Counted from the stretch's first letter, positions 35,224 through 48,087 are shown. The stretch is DNA of 64,000 nt from Talinum fruticosum (GCA_021018815.1 JAITYX010000017.1:1426001-1490000), one strand, 5' to 3'. The notes: a model not told the origin generated them from the letters alone. Program-made: numbers and translations.

Positions 35224-37927
35224 ATGGCGGACATAGAAATTCCTCTGGCGAAGGGAACGGAAACGGATGTCGATGGCGACGATGATGTAGCTCTGTGTTT
35301 CCGGACGAAGAGGAAATCGACTGCTAAAATTGTTGATGCTGATTGCGTAGTTGTGAAGAAGAAGAAGAGAAAAAGCAAATTTAGGTCGAAGCTTGATAAA
35401 TGGTTCAAGGAATGTGAGATACTTTCTCCTTTGTGCGGAGACTTAAAAGGAGAAGTCGACATTTCTAGTGCTGCTGTGGTGGATGTCGACGGCCCTGCTT
35501 TGAAGGAAACTGACCAGGACGAGTACTGTCTTCTTCTCAATTTCGCTTACAAGTGCCGCCAGAAGCGCTACCTTAAGGTTTCTCTCTCCTCCCTAATCAA
35601 ATTTTTGATTCTTTCAAGTGCTTTTAATTCGGTCTTGAGATGTGCGACTTGCTCCCAGAATTTCAACTATTTAGCTCAGAAATACTGTGGTTTTCTGTTG
35701 TTTAAATTTGAAACTGTGACCAGAAAACTGTAAATCACCAAAGTAGTTTCAGAAAATTGATTTTACTTTAGTAAAACGAATTGACGTTTGAATTATAGCC
35801 AGTGAATTTGGGAAAGGCAAACCGGCAGAGTGATCATTATCCCTCCCCCAGAAACAAAATCTGGTGTATGTAGTTTGGCTTACTAAACTGCCTCTCTGTG
35901 TTTTCCCTATGGTTCCTTCTACAATCAATATGGCAACCCTCTCAACATCTTTGGTAATGAAGCAAGTTTTGGATTTTCCTCTGCACATTATTGTATGATT
36001 ATCATACTAATTGTAAAAAAAAAAGTTATTTCATAATCCAGGGAACCCTAGCATAGATGGATTGCGTACTATTAATGGCGATTCTCTCGTAGAGAAAGGC
36101 CATGATCTTGCTGTTGTGGCTGTCAGCGAGTACCAGAAAGTTAACAAGGTGCTTTTCGTTTTCAGTTATATATTGTTCTATGCTATCATCAACCCAGTCA
36201 TTGTTTTGCTTTAATATAAACAAATTTTTGTTTGTGGTCTTTGTCGAAAGTGAAGCTGAAGTTAAGGGATCTTATGAAGCTAAATATTTCTATGTCCGAC
36301 TGTATGATCTACTACATGACATTTTCTGCTGAAAATGAGTTGAACGGAGAAATCAAAACGTACCAAGCTGTATTACTGGAGTACCGTGGAAGACACTTGC
36401 TGGGGTTGCTTAGAAATCTTGTTGATGATGAGATTCTTGCCATTCTATCAGTCAAAGGTATAAGAATTATCAAATTGGTTGCAGGTCTTTTCATCACTAT
36501 TGTTTGCTTTTCTGTGATTTTTTTGCATTCGTATGGCGTGACAGTGTTCACTATGTGAAGAATCTAGTTAGTTGCTTGTCTGAAAATTCTGGGAAAATGA
36601 TGATTGAGCTGCCAAAGGTTTGAATATTGATCAAATGTTAGTCAGGCTCCCATATTTCTGAAATTTCCTAAGTTAAAAGGAACTTGTCCTGCATTGTTTA
36701 CTTGGTCTAGGATGTGCATTGTGAATCCTGACAATGTCTCTGTGTGTGTTATACATGCACTCATAATTTTTAGTGATACAAAACTAAAAATATTAGGGTT
36801 GTATTGTGAAGGGAAAAGATGTTATAGATTGTTTAGGTCCATAGGAATAGGGATTATTTTACCTCAAAAGAGGTCAGCGATGCACATTCAGAGAGGAAAC
36901 AGGAGGTTCAGCAACCAACAACAGGATTGCTAAGCGTGTTGGGGATGGAATGGGGAGATGAAAGGGAGATTGCGGGAAAGAAAGAGAGAGGAAACAGGAG
37001 GTCAAGGTTGTACTAAGTGCAGCAAAGATAGGAAGTGCATTGGTTTTTGTTTGGAGTTGTTGTCTGTAGTAACGTTAGATTAGGTAGGGGCAGGGGTGAG
37101 GGTAGGGTGTGTTCTGGCAAGGGATGGTGTCTTTTATAATATTCTAGTGGTTGACCTGCAAGAAAATTATATTGAGATACTTCTCTTTACATTTTGCTTC
37201 AAGAGTCCTTAAAGTTGAAACGGGTAAGCTCTTGACAATTGAAGTTGAAACAGTAACCTCCTGATAAATTGATGCATATGTGCACTCTTAATGTGTACAT
37301 GCCCTTTGATAATCAAACATCTAATTACCACTTACATTGATGACTTCTGTTGATGCAAATCGGGCCTCCTATGTCCACTGTCCAAATCCAACTCCCTCCT
37401 TGTGAATGTCTTTTTAAGTTTAAGACAAGTTAATATTGAATTTGCCTTTGTTCTTGGTTCTTATTGTGCTAGTTTTGCTATTCTGAAAGCTGCAGGTCTT
37501 CTTGAGGCTTGAGTTAATAATTATTATTCATCCTGAAGATTATTCACAATTTTTAAGCACTTTCAAACTCAGGGAATCCACACATTCTTCACTTAATATC
37601 ACATTTCCTTGTGGTTGCTTGATCGGTTCTTGCTGGACTGTTTTGCCGGCATGTTGGCTATTCTTTAGACATTGATCTCTCTATAAAACTTCCATCATTT
37701 TTTTGCTTTATTTTACTTTGATTAGTAAATTTGAAATTAAGGTTGAATTTTATGGTAATGTTTATTATTTGGTTTTTAATCTTTGTCCTTCTAATCTTCC
37801 ATTGTTGGTATTTTTCAAACTGAGCTTAGTTTTATACTTGATATAAGCCTCTCATACATTGCAATAACATGAGAGGATGGAAGAAGATTTGGCCTATGAT
37901 GAGTACGAGTATTTTGAAGTTGAATGA
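35224..37927 (+). pseudogene. Cystatin-like paralog B, splice acceptor of exon 3 destroyed
   Basis: Exon 1 35224-35577 (118 codons: MADIEIPLAKGTETDV, a basic KKKKRKSKF stretch, DKWFKECE), exon 2 36026-36148 (NPSIDGLRTINGDS, HDLAVVAVSEYQKVNK) and exon 3 36247-36457 (LRDLMKLNISMSDCMIYYM) are collinear with paralog C. The base before exon 3 reads TCG instead of TAG (A to C at 36245), removing the acceptor. The next AG, four bases on, would lead straight into TGA. An exon-4 remnant with EEDLAYDEYEYFEVE ends at 37925-37927 but lacks an obvious in-phase acceptor. The product, if any, would be truncated after about 160 residues or use intron sequence. Introns also match paralog C, so the duplication is fairly recent. 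Confidence 0.65.
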
Positions 37928-39930
37928 AGAATGACTATCAAAAGAAAGTAAACCACCTTAGAAGTTGATGTAGGGCACTTTCGATCAAAACTTCATCTAA
38001 TGATGTAAAGGAATACTTCTATCTGTTGATATTTGCTAATGTTGATATGTTGTCTATGGTTCAGTTTGTTTATTTGTGTTTTTTTGTATCTTGGAACTTT
38101 CATACTTGCAGTGTACAATAGATAGTGTGTTTTTATACCTTTTGAAAGCTTTATTATTTATCGTAGTTGCAAGGGGAACTATTCTATTCTTCTACCCTCT
38201 TTTATCAGAAAACCCCTCCCTTTAACTCGATGCACGGGGATTGAGGCGAGAGCCTTCTCAAGAGGTTATGATGTTGATGATGCATGTTTTATGTTGAAAG
38301 ATACTTTTGATGAGGTGCACGGTCTTGCTATGAGTCATGTGATATGGTTGCGCATGAGACGTCTCCTTGCCTTGAATTTGTTGTTCACGTCTTTCCCAAA
38401 CCCCTTATCACTTCCATGCCTCCCTTCTTTTTATTCACCACCTTCCCCTTCCCAGAATATTGCATTGTGAAATCCGTTGATTATCGTGTGATGAGTGATG
38501 TTTATTTATATATGAGCTATGAGGATAGATGCAGACGGAAGGGAGAGGAGAAAAATGCAGAGCGAAGAGGCCAACACAGCTGCAGGTGCAGCAAAGATAT
38601 GAGATGTATTGTTTGTAGCAGCAAAGATACCGTTAATTTGTTTGGTCATATCAAAGTATCAACATCTAATTACATATTACCGGTGATGTATGTCTCAATG
38701 CAAATATGTGCATATCATCCTCGTTTAGTTTGTTGGATCGATGTTGTTCAGTATTATTTGCATATCATTGTCTTTTAGTTTGTTCAATTTTGTTGTGCTC
38801 GGAATTTTTTGTTGTCTAATTACTTCAGTCCTTATAAGTTATATCAAAGCCTGATCGACTTCTTTGAACAATTTACTTGCTTGCAAATCTTTTGATTATT
38901 CGTAGTTCAATCCAAACTTTAATCCTTACCTACAAATAATAAGACCTTCATGCTATAATTTTTTGTTATAATTTTTTTTGGGTAAGCGGGCCCAGTGAAA
39001 TGAGCCTTAATAGACTGGGGAGGGAATGTTAAACCTGAGCAAGAAGGTCGGGGTAACTGGCCATTGACAATTGCTCATTGCATAAATGCATGAAATTCCC
39101 CCCAAAGAATTGATACATGGTGTGAAAAATATAAAAACAAAACGAGAGATAACTGTCCATTTTGAAATATGCATACAAGTACATCGTGTGAAAAATAATT
39201 AAAAAGAAAAGGGCAAGGGAACATGTATAAAATTCAACCCCATCCTCATCGACATCCTCGTCTCGTTGCTCGTTCAGGGTGTGGAAAACCTCGTCCACAT
39301 TCTTTACAGGGATATTCCCATCCCTATACCTAGGCCTGGGCAGTAGATTGTATTAGGATAAGTCAGGGCCGACCCACAAGGCAGGAGGATTGGAAAAGTT
39401 AGTAACATGCAAAAATAGGGTCAGGTTCGGGTCATGAGACACATGGTTTTTCGTCAGCCGGCAAAATAAGTACGAAATTTCGTCGGTTATACCATAATTA
39501 TATTAAAACATGTGAAAATCACTCTCAAAGTTTGTTGATTTATCATTAAAACTACCATATTTAATTCATCATAATATTTTAGTTACACAAAAAGAAAAAT
39601 CAATTTGAATAAATTTTAAAAAGGAATAAGAGAAACTCTATCAAAATTAAACAATATTGCACTTAAAAGAAGTATAAATCTTAATTTTACTAATTAATAA
39701 TTTTAAATTTATAACTAGTTGAATATCTTACAATGAAACATTTGTGCACACTTGGAAGAAGTCTAAAACTAATGAGCTTTTTCTTTTTTTTTTTTTTTGA
39801 CAAATTTCCAAACGCAGCGTTTTTTAATGAGAAAGAGAGTTTCCTCCGTGCCTCATATCTCTGTCGATCACGCGTAATTTGGCTCCTCTTCTTTTCTTGT
39901 TTCAGCCAAACTCTAACCTACGACCGTTGG
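36560..39930. other. Non-coding DNA between cystatin-like paralogs
   Basis: Includes the long intron 3 and exon-4 remnant of paralog B. A 144-codon plus frame (38344-38778) and an 89-codon minus frame (39029-39298, starting MDEVFHTLNEQRDEDVDEDG) show no family I know, and their coding status is unsupported. A T-run (39779-39798) precedes paralog C. Confidence 0.4.
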
Positions 39931-39932
39931 CG

Positions 39933-41815
39933 ATGGCGGAGATAGAAATTCCTCCGGCGAAGAGGACGAAAACGGATGTCGATGCCGACAATGATGTATC
40001 TCTGTGTTTCTGGGCGAAGAGGAAATCGACCGCTAAAATTGTTGATGATGATTGCGTTGTTGGGAAAGCGCCTAAGAGGAAGAAGAAAAAAAGCAAATTT
40101 ATGTCGAAAATTGATAAATGGTTCAAGGAATGTGAGAAACTTCCTCCTTTGTACGGCGACGAAAAAGGAGAAGTCGACATTTCTAGTGCTGCTGTGGTGG
40201 ATGTCGACGGCCCTGCTTTGAAGGAAATTGACCTGAACGAGTACTATCTTGTTATCGATTTCGCTAACGATTGCCGCCAGAAGTGCTGGCTTAAGGTTTC
40301 TCTCTCCTCACTAATCAAATTTGTGATTCTCGAAACTGCATTTTTATATGATTTAATTCTTTCAAGCGATACTCAGCCAAAAAAACTCCCGTTAGTTGGA
40401 TGCACAGATAAATAGTTTGTATAGCTAATCTCTCCCCCATATACTAAATCTGGTGTATGTAGCTTGGCTTACCAAACTGCCTCTCTGTGTTCTCCCCATG
40501 GTTCCTTCTAAAATCAATATGGAAACCCTTTCAAAATCTTTTGTAATGAAGCAAGTTTTGGATTTTCCTCTGCACAATATTGTACGATCATGATACTGAT
40601 GTTGAAAAAAATCAGTTGTTTCATCATCCTGGGGACCCTAGAATAGATGGTTTGGGTACTATTAATGGCAATTCTCTCAAAGGGACATACCGTGATCTGG
40701 CTGTCATCGTTATCAAAGAGTACCAGAAAGTTAACCAGGTGCTTTTCGTTTCCTATTATATATTGTGCTATGATTTCATCATCCCATTCATTGTTTTGCT
40801 TTAATATAATCACCCTTTTGTTTGTGGTCTTTGTAGAAAGTGAAGCTGAAGCTAAGGGATCTTATGAAGCTAAATTTTTCTATTTCCGGCTGTATGACCT
40901 ACTACTTGACATTTTCTGCTGAAAATGAGTTGAATGGAGAAATCAAAACGTACCAAGCTGCATTACAAGAGTACTTTGACGGACACGTGCTAGGGTTGTT
41001 TAGAAATCTTGTTGATGATGAGATTCTTGCCATTCTATCAGTCAAAGGTATAAGAATTATCAAATTGGTTGCAGGTCTTTTCATCACTATTGTTTGCTTT
41101 TCTGTGATTTTTTATGCATTCATATGGCATGACACTGTTCTCTAAGTGTAGTATCTATTTAGTTGCTTGGCGTCTGAAAATTCTGGAAAAATGATGATTG
41201 GGGTGCTAAAGGTTTGAATATTGATCAAATATTAGTCAGGCTCCCATGTTGCTTCATAAATGGCTGGTAACACTTTTCTCTTTTATGTGATAGTTATTTT
41301 CTTTTTGTCGGTGTGATTTCTGAAAATTCCTTAGTTAAAAGGAACTTCTCCTACATTGTTTACTTGGTCTAGGATGTGCATTGTGAGTCCTGAGAACGTC
41401 TCTGTGTGTGTTAAACATGCACTCATAATTTTTTGTGATACAAAAGTAAAAATATTAAGGTTGTATTGTGAAGGGGAAGATGGTGTAGGTCGTTTGGGCC
41501 ATACGAGTACGGATTATTTTCGCTCAAAAGAGGTGTAGCTCAGATATGCACATTCAGAGAGGAAACAGCAACCAACTGCAGGATCAATCTTTTTTGGCTT
41601 TATTTTACTTTGATTAGTAAATTTGGTATTTTACTTTGAATTTTGTGGTAATGCTTATTATTTGGTTTTTAAACTGTGTGCTTCCAATGTTCCATTGTTG
41701 TGGTTTTTCAACCTGAGCTTTAGTTTTGCCCTCTCCTAAGTTCGTGTCTTTGGAGGACGAAGGGGTGGAAGAAGAGTTGCCCTCTTCTGAGTACGAGTCT
41801 TTTGAGGACGAATGA
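39933..41815 (+). CDS. Cystatin-like protein with basic N-region and acidic tail, paralog C (4 exons)
   Basis: Exons 39933-40295, 40616-40738, 40837-41047 and 41724-41815 join in frame to 262 residues. Residues 1-121 are unlike known domains; 45-56 (KAPKRKKKKSKF) looks like a nuclear-localisation signal. Residues about 148-205 fit a cystatin fold. RDLAVIVIKEYQKVN resembles the phytocystatin LARFAV helix motif, and FSISGCMTYYLTFSAE sits where QxVxG and the following strand belong, followed by KTYQAALQEY like KxYxAxVW. The inhibitory QxVxG itself is FSISG, so protease binding is doubtful. The tail (233-262) is acidic and made of two similar 12-residue parts. The ATG is chosen because paralog B starts at the same place; an upstream in-frame ATG (39879) is not shared. 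Family name is inference from motif order. Confidence 0.6.
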
Positions 41816-44190
41816 AGAATGACTAGCAAAAGAAAGTAAACCATCTTAGAAGTTGATGTAGAGGATTGTCGCTCAGAACCTCATCTGTTGATGTAAAGGA
41901 GTTATCTATACTTTCATATATTGATGTTTGCTAATGTTGATGTGTTGTCGATGGTTTGCAATAACATGAAAGGATGGAGGAAGATTTGTGTTTTCTTGTA
42001 TCTTGAAATTTCCATACTTGTGGTGTATAAATTAGATAGTCAATGAGTTTTTGTGCTTTATGAACACTTTAGAGTATTCATAAGGGCTATCTAATCATGG
42101 ATTACATGTGTGGGCTTGCATCCTTCACCTCATCTTACAATTTAATTTTTTAAATTTTATTCCATCATCTGCCACCGATTATACACCTAGGCCACTATAA
42201 TCATTTTTATTTTTTTGTAATTTTTTTCTTTGCCAAGAAAACACCCCTTATCTCGCCACCTCCCCAATTAGCAAGAGAGAGGCTTTGAGGCAGGGTGGCA
42301 TTGGGAGGGTATTGGTGGGGAATTCATACCGACACTTTATTTAAAAAAGATATTAACGACCATCTGAGTGTTATTAACGTTAATAATACACTATAGTAAT
42401 ATTATTATACTATTATTGGTTTGAAATAATTACCAAATGGTACAACCTTTTTGTTTATTTTGTATCAATTTAAGCCACCTTTCTTGGAAGAAATAATTTT
42501 AATATATGAATCCCTCGCAGCCTTCAATTTGGCATCATGCATGTTGAGTTTTTTACGTTATTGTTTAGAGGAGCACATTGAATTGATTGATAATTTCTTT
42601 AACTCGGACAATATTCTTGCTTTTCGTTACAAATGTATAAAGGTTGATGTAAAAATAATTATATTTATTGTAATAATTTTTATAAATTTTTATCAGTCAA
42701 ACCAATTCATGCAAATGACCTAGATCATTGATTCATATGATTTTTATTTTTATTTTTATGGTTGTGGAGTTGCTTTTCTATTATGTACATTAAATTATTT
42801 GTACATATCTAGTATAAATTTATGAATTCTTTTAATATTAGTTTGAGAGAACAACCTTTGAAGTAATTCATATAAATTACCACTATGCATAAGTTTTCTA
42901 CAAAAAATCATTGTCTATCATCAGATAAAATCATGCTATATAGTTAATTAAAAATTAATTAAGCATTGCTAATTTTTTCTACCAATAAATATAACCCTAA
43001 ATCCCTTTTAGTCATATTATTATACTCTTCAATTTCTGCTATTCATATCCTAAATTGAAGGAGATACATGCATGGTCATGGGATATTATTTCTAAATCAA
43101 GTTGCTACTCATCCATTCATCTCTCTCCATCCTTCTCTCTTTGAAGCCTCTCCAACCCCTAATTTTTGCCACGTGTCCCTCCACTTCCCCACCCAACTGC
43201 CCCCTCAGCTTCACTCTTGCGCAGCGCTGCTCCATTCATAATCAACACTCAACGCCCCCCTCTCTCTCTACTAGTTTACTTTCTTCATTGCTTGCCAGGA
43301 AGAGCGTCAACTGTCTGAGCTTGGGGGCGTAGCTAGACTGTTTGTCATTTTGTGACAAACTCTATGGTGGAGAAACCAGATTGGGGGAGGAGAGAGAACA
43401 ATTGCAGACCTTGAGGACTTTGTGTAATTATATGTATGGTTCATTCTTTAATTCAGAATGTAAGGGGCTCGCTATCATATTCTCATTCTGTTCTACCATA
43501 TCGAATGACAGCTGAAAGTTTTCAAGGTATTGTTTTGTTTAATGATAATTACAGGGTATGTGGATACCACTGAATGAATATCCACCAATCCTTCATTCAT
43601 TACCTATTGTTAATTGGTATTATCCAACTAAATTGGGTGGGTACCCGGTTATAGGGTAATAATTCCCACACTTCGAGGAATTAGCAAAGAAAAGAAAGAA
43701 AAATAAGACAATTAGGCGACGCCTGCAAATAAAGTATGTAGTCGATTATGCACGTTGACCGAGCCCAAACCAAGTAGATCGAGCCCTACAGCTAAACAAA
43801 TCGGATTCCATGGATGAAAAGCGGACCAGGGAATTCCATGGTGCAGGTGCTCTAGAGCATTAGCAATGGAATATCCATAACTTGGATCTCTTAGTAGAGT
43901 CTACCCTTCCACCTATTTAAAATATCCAATTCTTTACTCCTTTTCTTTACTTTCAGATCTTAAGATCCTAAATTTGGATCTTTAAATAAAACATTTCCTA
44001 TATAACCCACAACTACGCATAAAATATTCCCAACAACCATATTTATTTTACTGCAAAACACGTGGTTCTAGACAAACAAAAATTCAGAAGAATATTGGAA
44101 GCAAATAGCAAAAATCAAATGGATTAAAGAAGAGACTCACATTTTTTTCTTCAAGAGCTTCCCAAACGGAATTATCTAACTAGAATTGGA
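41816..44190. other. Intergenic DNA
   Basis: AT-rich. A 90-codon plus frame (42451-42723) and a 76-codon plus frame (43102-43332) have no motif. The latter lies in CT-rich DNA next to a G-box GCCACGTGTC (43169-43178), which looks like a stranded or unused promoter. GAGCATTAGCAATGGAATAT (about 43856-43875) resembles the edge of common plant miniature elements. Confidence 0.4.
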
Positions 44191-44878
44191 CTGCTAATAT
44201 TGAAGGTGTGCTGGTTACAGAGATTAGAGACATTAAAATGGTTGTTATTGACCATTTTAATGACCTTTTCAACAGTGGAAGATGTATGTATAGTAGAACC
44301 AGTGTGCTGCAACAGTCTTTGCATTCTTTCAACAAGGAGATTGTTCCAGTACAGTTTGAGATGTTTGAGTACAGAATTTACAGCAGATGAAGTCCAGCAA
44401 GCAGTCTTTCAATTGGGGCCTTGAAAATCCCTAGGCCGGATGGGATTCCGACTGTGTTTTATCTGTGGCATATTGTACGTGACACTGTTACCACAGCAGT
44501 TCTTAACTCCTTGAATTCAGGTTGTATCTTGAGACAAACTAATCATACATATATTGTGCTCATTCTAAAAAGGACAAACCGGATCAAATGAATGATTTTA
44601 GACCCATTAGCCTATGTAATGCAATTGATAAAATCTTGTCCAAGTGTTTGGTTAAGAGGTTAAGGGGTGTTTTATCATCTAGGATAGGGCCGCATCATAA
44701 TGCTTTTGTACCTGGAAGAAATATTACTAATAGTTGTTTGCTAACGCATGAGTTAATTTCTCAGTTAAGGGAATCAGAAAGTGGCGGCCCTAAAGGTGGA
44801 TAGAGTAAGGTGTATGATAGGGTTTTTATAAGATTTGGAGGCTAGAGATGGCTCGTATGGATGTTTTTTGTTCACCGT
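44190..44878 (+). pseudogene. LINE reverse transcriptase fragment
   Basis: Plus-strand frames give IPRPDGIPTVFYLWHIVRDT, then NDFRPISLCNAIDKILSKCL, KRLRGVLSSRI and HNAFVPGRNITNSCLLTHEL. These are blocks of plant L1-type reverse transcriptase upstream of the catalytic YADD, with frame changes between them. DNA breaks off where an LTR-like sequence begins at 44879. Confidence 0.8.
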
Positions 44879-46430
44879 TGTAACACCCCAATTTAGTCTC
44901 TATTAAAATCTACTTATTAAATAAACGCACTATAATAAAGCAACAGAAAACCAAGTCATGTTTGAGGCATTATCGTGGTCCCTCCTTGATAGACTCGGGC
45001 TAAACATTAAAATAGGATAACACGGTAATAATTTTAATTCGTATCAAACAGTTAAACTTAAAGCTTCATAACCACATAACCAACATTTAAATAACTTACA
45101 CCACTAGATATAAGTTCTTTCTCCCCCATAGATAATTTACAGTCTAAACAAAAGAAACTTTAGCTTGGATAAAGCTCCACAAGTGAATTAATTCCATGGA
45201 AGTTTCTTGACCAAAAGCTAACCATCAAGAGCCAATTATAACGTACTTAATAGTGAGAGTCAAAGTATGCTTATTGTTCCAAGCTAACATTTTCTGATTC
45301 TTTTTCTCTTACACTTCTTGGTCAATGTTAGCATGTTTTCCTTTTCATAAAACAATTATGAAAATATAAAAACAAGAATAAGCCAAAGGCCCAAGTATGT
45401 TACCCTTATAGTATAAAAATATGTTTATAAGAGTCAGTAAGTGCATTCTTATATTCAAAGTCAGTTTCAAAAGTTATTCATATACAAAATTGTAGTAAGA
45501 AATTTATTAACATTCATTATTGGCTTAGTTGAGGACTCCTATATCCATATGGTTGCTATGACAATTTTATGAGATCATCATATTTATACATATAAACAAT
45601 TCATTTAACCGATCAATCAAGAAGGATCCATGTGCCCTATAATTGTATTTGTACCTGTGATCAATTTACTCTCAGTAGGTCCTAATGGTTCCAACTATCA
45701 TATTAAACCTTTAAGCTCATAATAAAGTTAAGCATTTTGGAAAGCTACAAGTAATAGCGCGCCTTGAGATGCTAGATACTCCCTTTTAAACCTCTGTTCA
45801 AATCCTTTATTTTCGTTAAAATTTGATTTAATCTCTATGTTCGTGAACTAACATTTATTAATTTTTATGCTTTAATAACAACATATCATTTTATAATTAT
45901 CAAAAACTTATGAACTAGAAAATTACAATTATAGATTTTTTTATAAAGTTAGATATTTCAATGAATTTTCTTCTTACTTCCTTTCTATTATACTATTTGA
46001 GTTCATTTGAACTTTCAATTCATACGATCTTTTAAAGTCCCATTCTCCCTCTTTACCTAAATTGAATTTATTTTTTAATTGCCTAATTTACTCATTTTGA
46101 CTTAACGCTCTAAATTTCTTTAAAAACTTATGTCTCCTTTTGAATAATATCTCAAATTCTTACCAAACTGTTACTCAATTATTTTTGTTTCTCACTAACT
46201 TAGTGTCCTTGTAAACTCATTTTCACCCGATCACAATTTACATCACCAATATTCTATAAATTTTAACAAAGCCTCCAACTTCATAATATATTATATTTTA
46301 ATTCATATTTCAATACTAAGCTAACATAGCCTAACTTCAACTAAACTAATCTTCTTAATCCTACACATAGCTTAATTAAATTATTAATGTCACAAAATTG
46401 CTGACAAAGCTGTGGATTTTCAGACATGTA
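44879..46430 (+). mobile_element. LTR-like sequence splitting the LINE
   Basis: It starts TGTAACACCCCAATTTAG, the usual start of chromovirus LTRs, exactly where LINE coding stops. It continues as AT-rich DNA with no internal genes. No matching ACA end or target duplication was found, so this may be a truncated solo LTR; the right edge is a guess set by the return of LINE sequence. Confidence 0.4.
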
Positions 46431-47020
46431 CTTTTTAGCCCAAGCAAAGGAGGACAGAGCACTTGGCCAAAGTATAACACAGGAGGATGGGTGGGTTGCT
46501 TCGAGCGTGGGAACGCTTAAACTTAATGTTGTCACAGCTTATGGAACTCATTGTATGGTACTTACATGATGATTCTTTGAGATTATAGGGGTAAGGTTTT
46601 TGGAGCTGGGTTTACATATATAGAGGTAGGATGGTGTATAAGAAGCTACGGAGGCAGCAGCGTTAAGATGAGAAATAAAGGTAGTTATTGAGTTGGGTCT
46701 ACAATAGGTTGAGTTCGAGACTGATTGCCATACAGTCTACCATGCCCTCATGAAGATTGTCTTACAAATGTAAATCTGGAGTTATAGTAATGATTGTTTA
46801 GCTATACATAATTTATTTACTTTTTCATAATTTTTATTGTTCCTTGAGTTTGTAATAAAGTCGTACATGCTTTGGCCAAGTTAGCTCTAGTAGCCAAGTG
46901 TGAGTCGATTGTCGTTAATGAGTCTTCTCGTCAGATCATGAAGATTGTTGTAGCTAAAAACCTTTCATTTATAAGTAATGAAATCTACATATCTTTAACT
47001 CAAAAAAAAACTAATAAATA
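46430..47020 (+). pseudogene. LINE 3' end: RNase H domain and A-rich tail
   Basis: Plus strand reads VGTLKLNVVTAYG, EATEAAALR, VEFETDCHTVYHALMK and CNKVVHALAKLALVAKCES, the order of the RNase H domain at the end of plant L1-type LINEs, with stops. It is followed by an A-run (47004-47012). It is probably the continuation of the fragment at 44190. Confidence 0.7.
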
Positions 47021-47106
47021 CAATAATACACAAACTTAAATAAAACCAATCAATCAAGCTAAAGTCTACGTCCTTGATGGTAGCGATCAGCTTTTTGTTT
47101 GTAGAT

Positions 47107-47958
47107 ATTTGTTATGCCTGCTACATATTCAATCGGATTAATTTGGTCATCCGAAACACTTGATACCCTCCTAACATTGTAAAAGCCTAATCCAGGTGCT
47201 CGACTTGATTTGAATCCCTCACGGAATAATTGTTAGTATGACCATTTGTGTTCCATCCGGTTAGGGTAATTCCATGGTTATACTTCGGTTTGTCCTCCTC
47301 TTATTCCGCTCCGATCACAGTGTAGGCCTGAGCTGCGAGCTAATAACAGGAAAAAAAAATTGTTAGGTAAAAATAGTATAATAGTATATGTGAAATTAAT
47401 AACATAATATTAATCTTACCATTTTTACCCTATGATATGCCCTCTCGTGGTATAACTTGGCAACTAGGGGAGACTTTTTCAGCTTCTTTAGTATCCTCCG
47501 TTCATCCTCCCCGTAAACATAGAAAACACCTTTTATGTGTATCGGTGGATCTAGACCCCTCCTTACTTCGGGTGTTTGTCTTACTTTGCTGAATCTTGGA
47601 TAGTTTTCCTCCAAACTTACACCGTTTCTTTCAATCCAATGTAGAGCTTTTAGAAAGCAAACGGCGTATGGCTCCCCTATTGTAGATGTGTTGTTGCATT
47701 TATCCAACAACTTTTGTTTTGAAATCCGTATTTTCTCATTGTATTGTAGAAAATACATAGTTTCGAGAAATTCCGTAACTACGAAAAGCCAACACAACTC
47801 TACATAACAACCAAATATTAAATTAACTCCAAATACTTAAAACAAATAAGAGTAAACTAAATTTATATGACACTTACTTTAAGTTTGTCTCTATGAGTCT
47901 CCGAAACTTCGGCAAACGTCCAATCAAAATTGATACTAAAGTACCAATGGAGAGATAC
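47107..47958 (-). pseudogene. Papain-like cysteine protease remnant, unit 1
   Basis: Minus-strand exons: 47958 to about 47878 (HWYFSINFDWTFAEVSE, GTAAGT donor); about 47806-47420 (CWLFVVTEFLETMYFLQYNE, ISKQKLLDKCN, ALHWIERNGVSLEENYP, VYGEDERRILKKLKKSPLV); about 47335-47107 (YNHGITLTGWNTNG, then APGLGFYNVRRVSSVSDD one frame over). These match the C1A peptidase order: Cys in CW (codon 47792-47794) and catalytic His in NHG (codon 47274-47276). Broken features are an in-frame TAA (47301-47303), a frame change in the last exon, and no propeptide or signal exons. C1A enzymes digest proteins in vacuole or apoplast. This copy cannot give a full enzyme as read. Confidence 0.7.
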
Positions 47959-48087
47959 CTATAATTAAGAATGAAATGATCTATTGTCCGTAAATATTGA
48001 GCAAGAAGCAACAAAGTAGCCACACGCTCCAAAACCAATCCAAGTTATTCCAAAAACAACAATGCCAACAACAATAACAACAAAACC

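Noticed and set aside
35224..36560. Paralog B as an intact gene
   Set aside because: The exon-3 acceptor reads TCG where the paralog has TAG, and no in-phase acceptor is seen for the exon-4 remnant.
38344..38778. 144-codon plus frame
   Set aside because: No recognisable domain, no matching copy at the equivalent place after paralog C, and no splice support.
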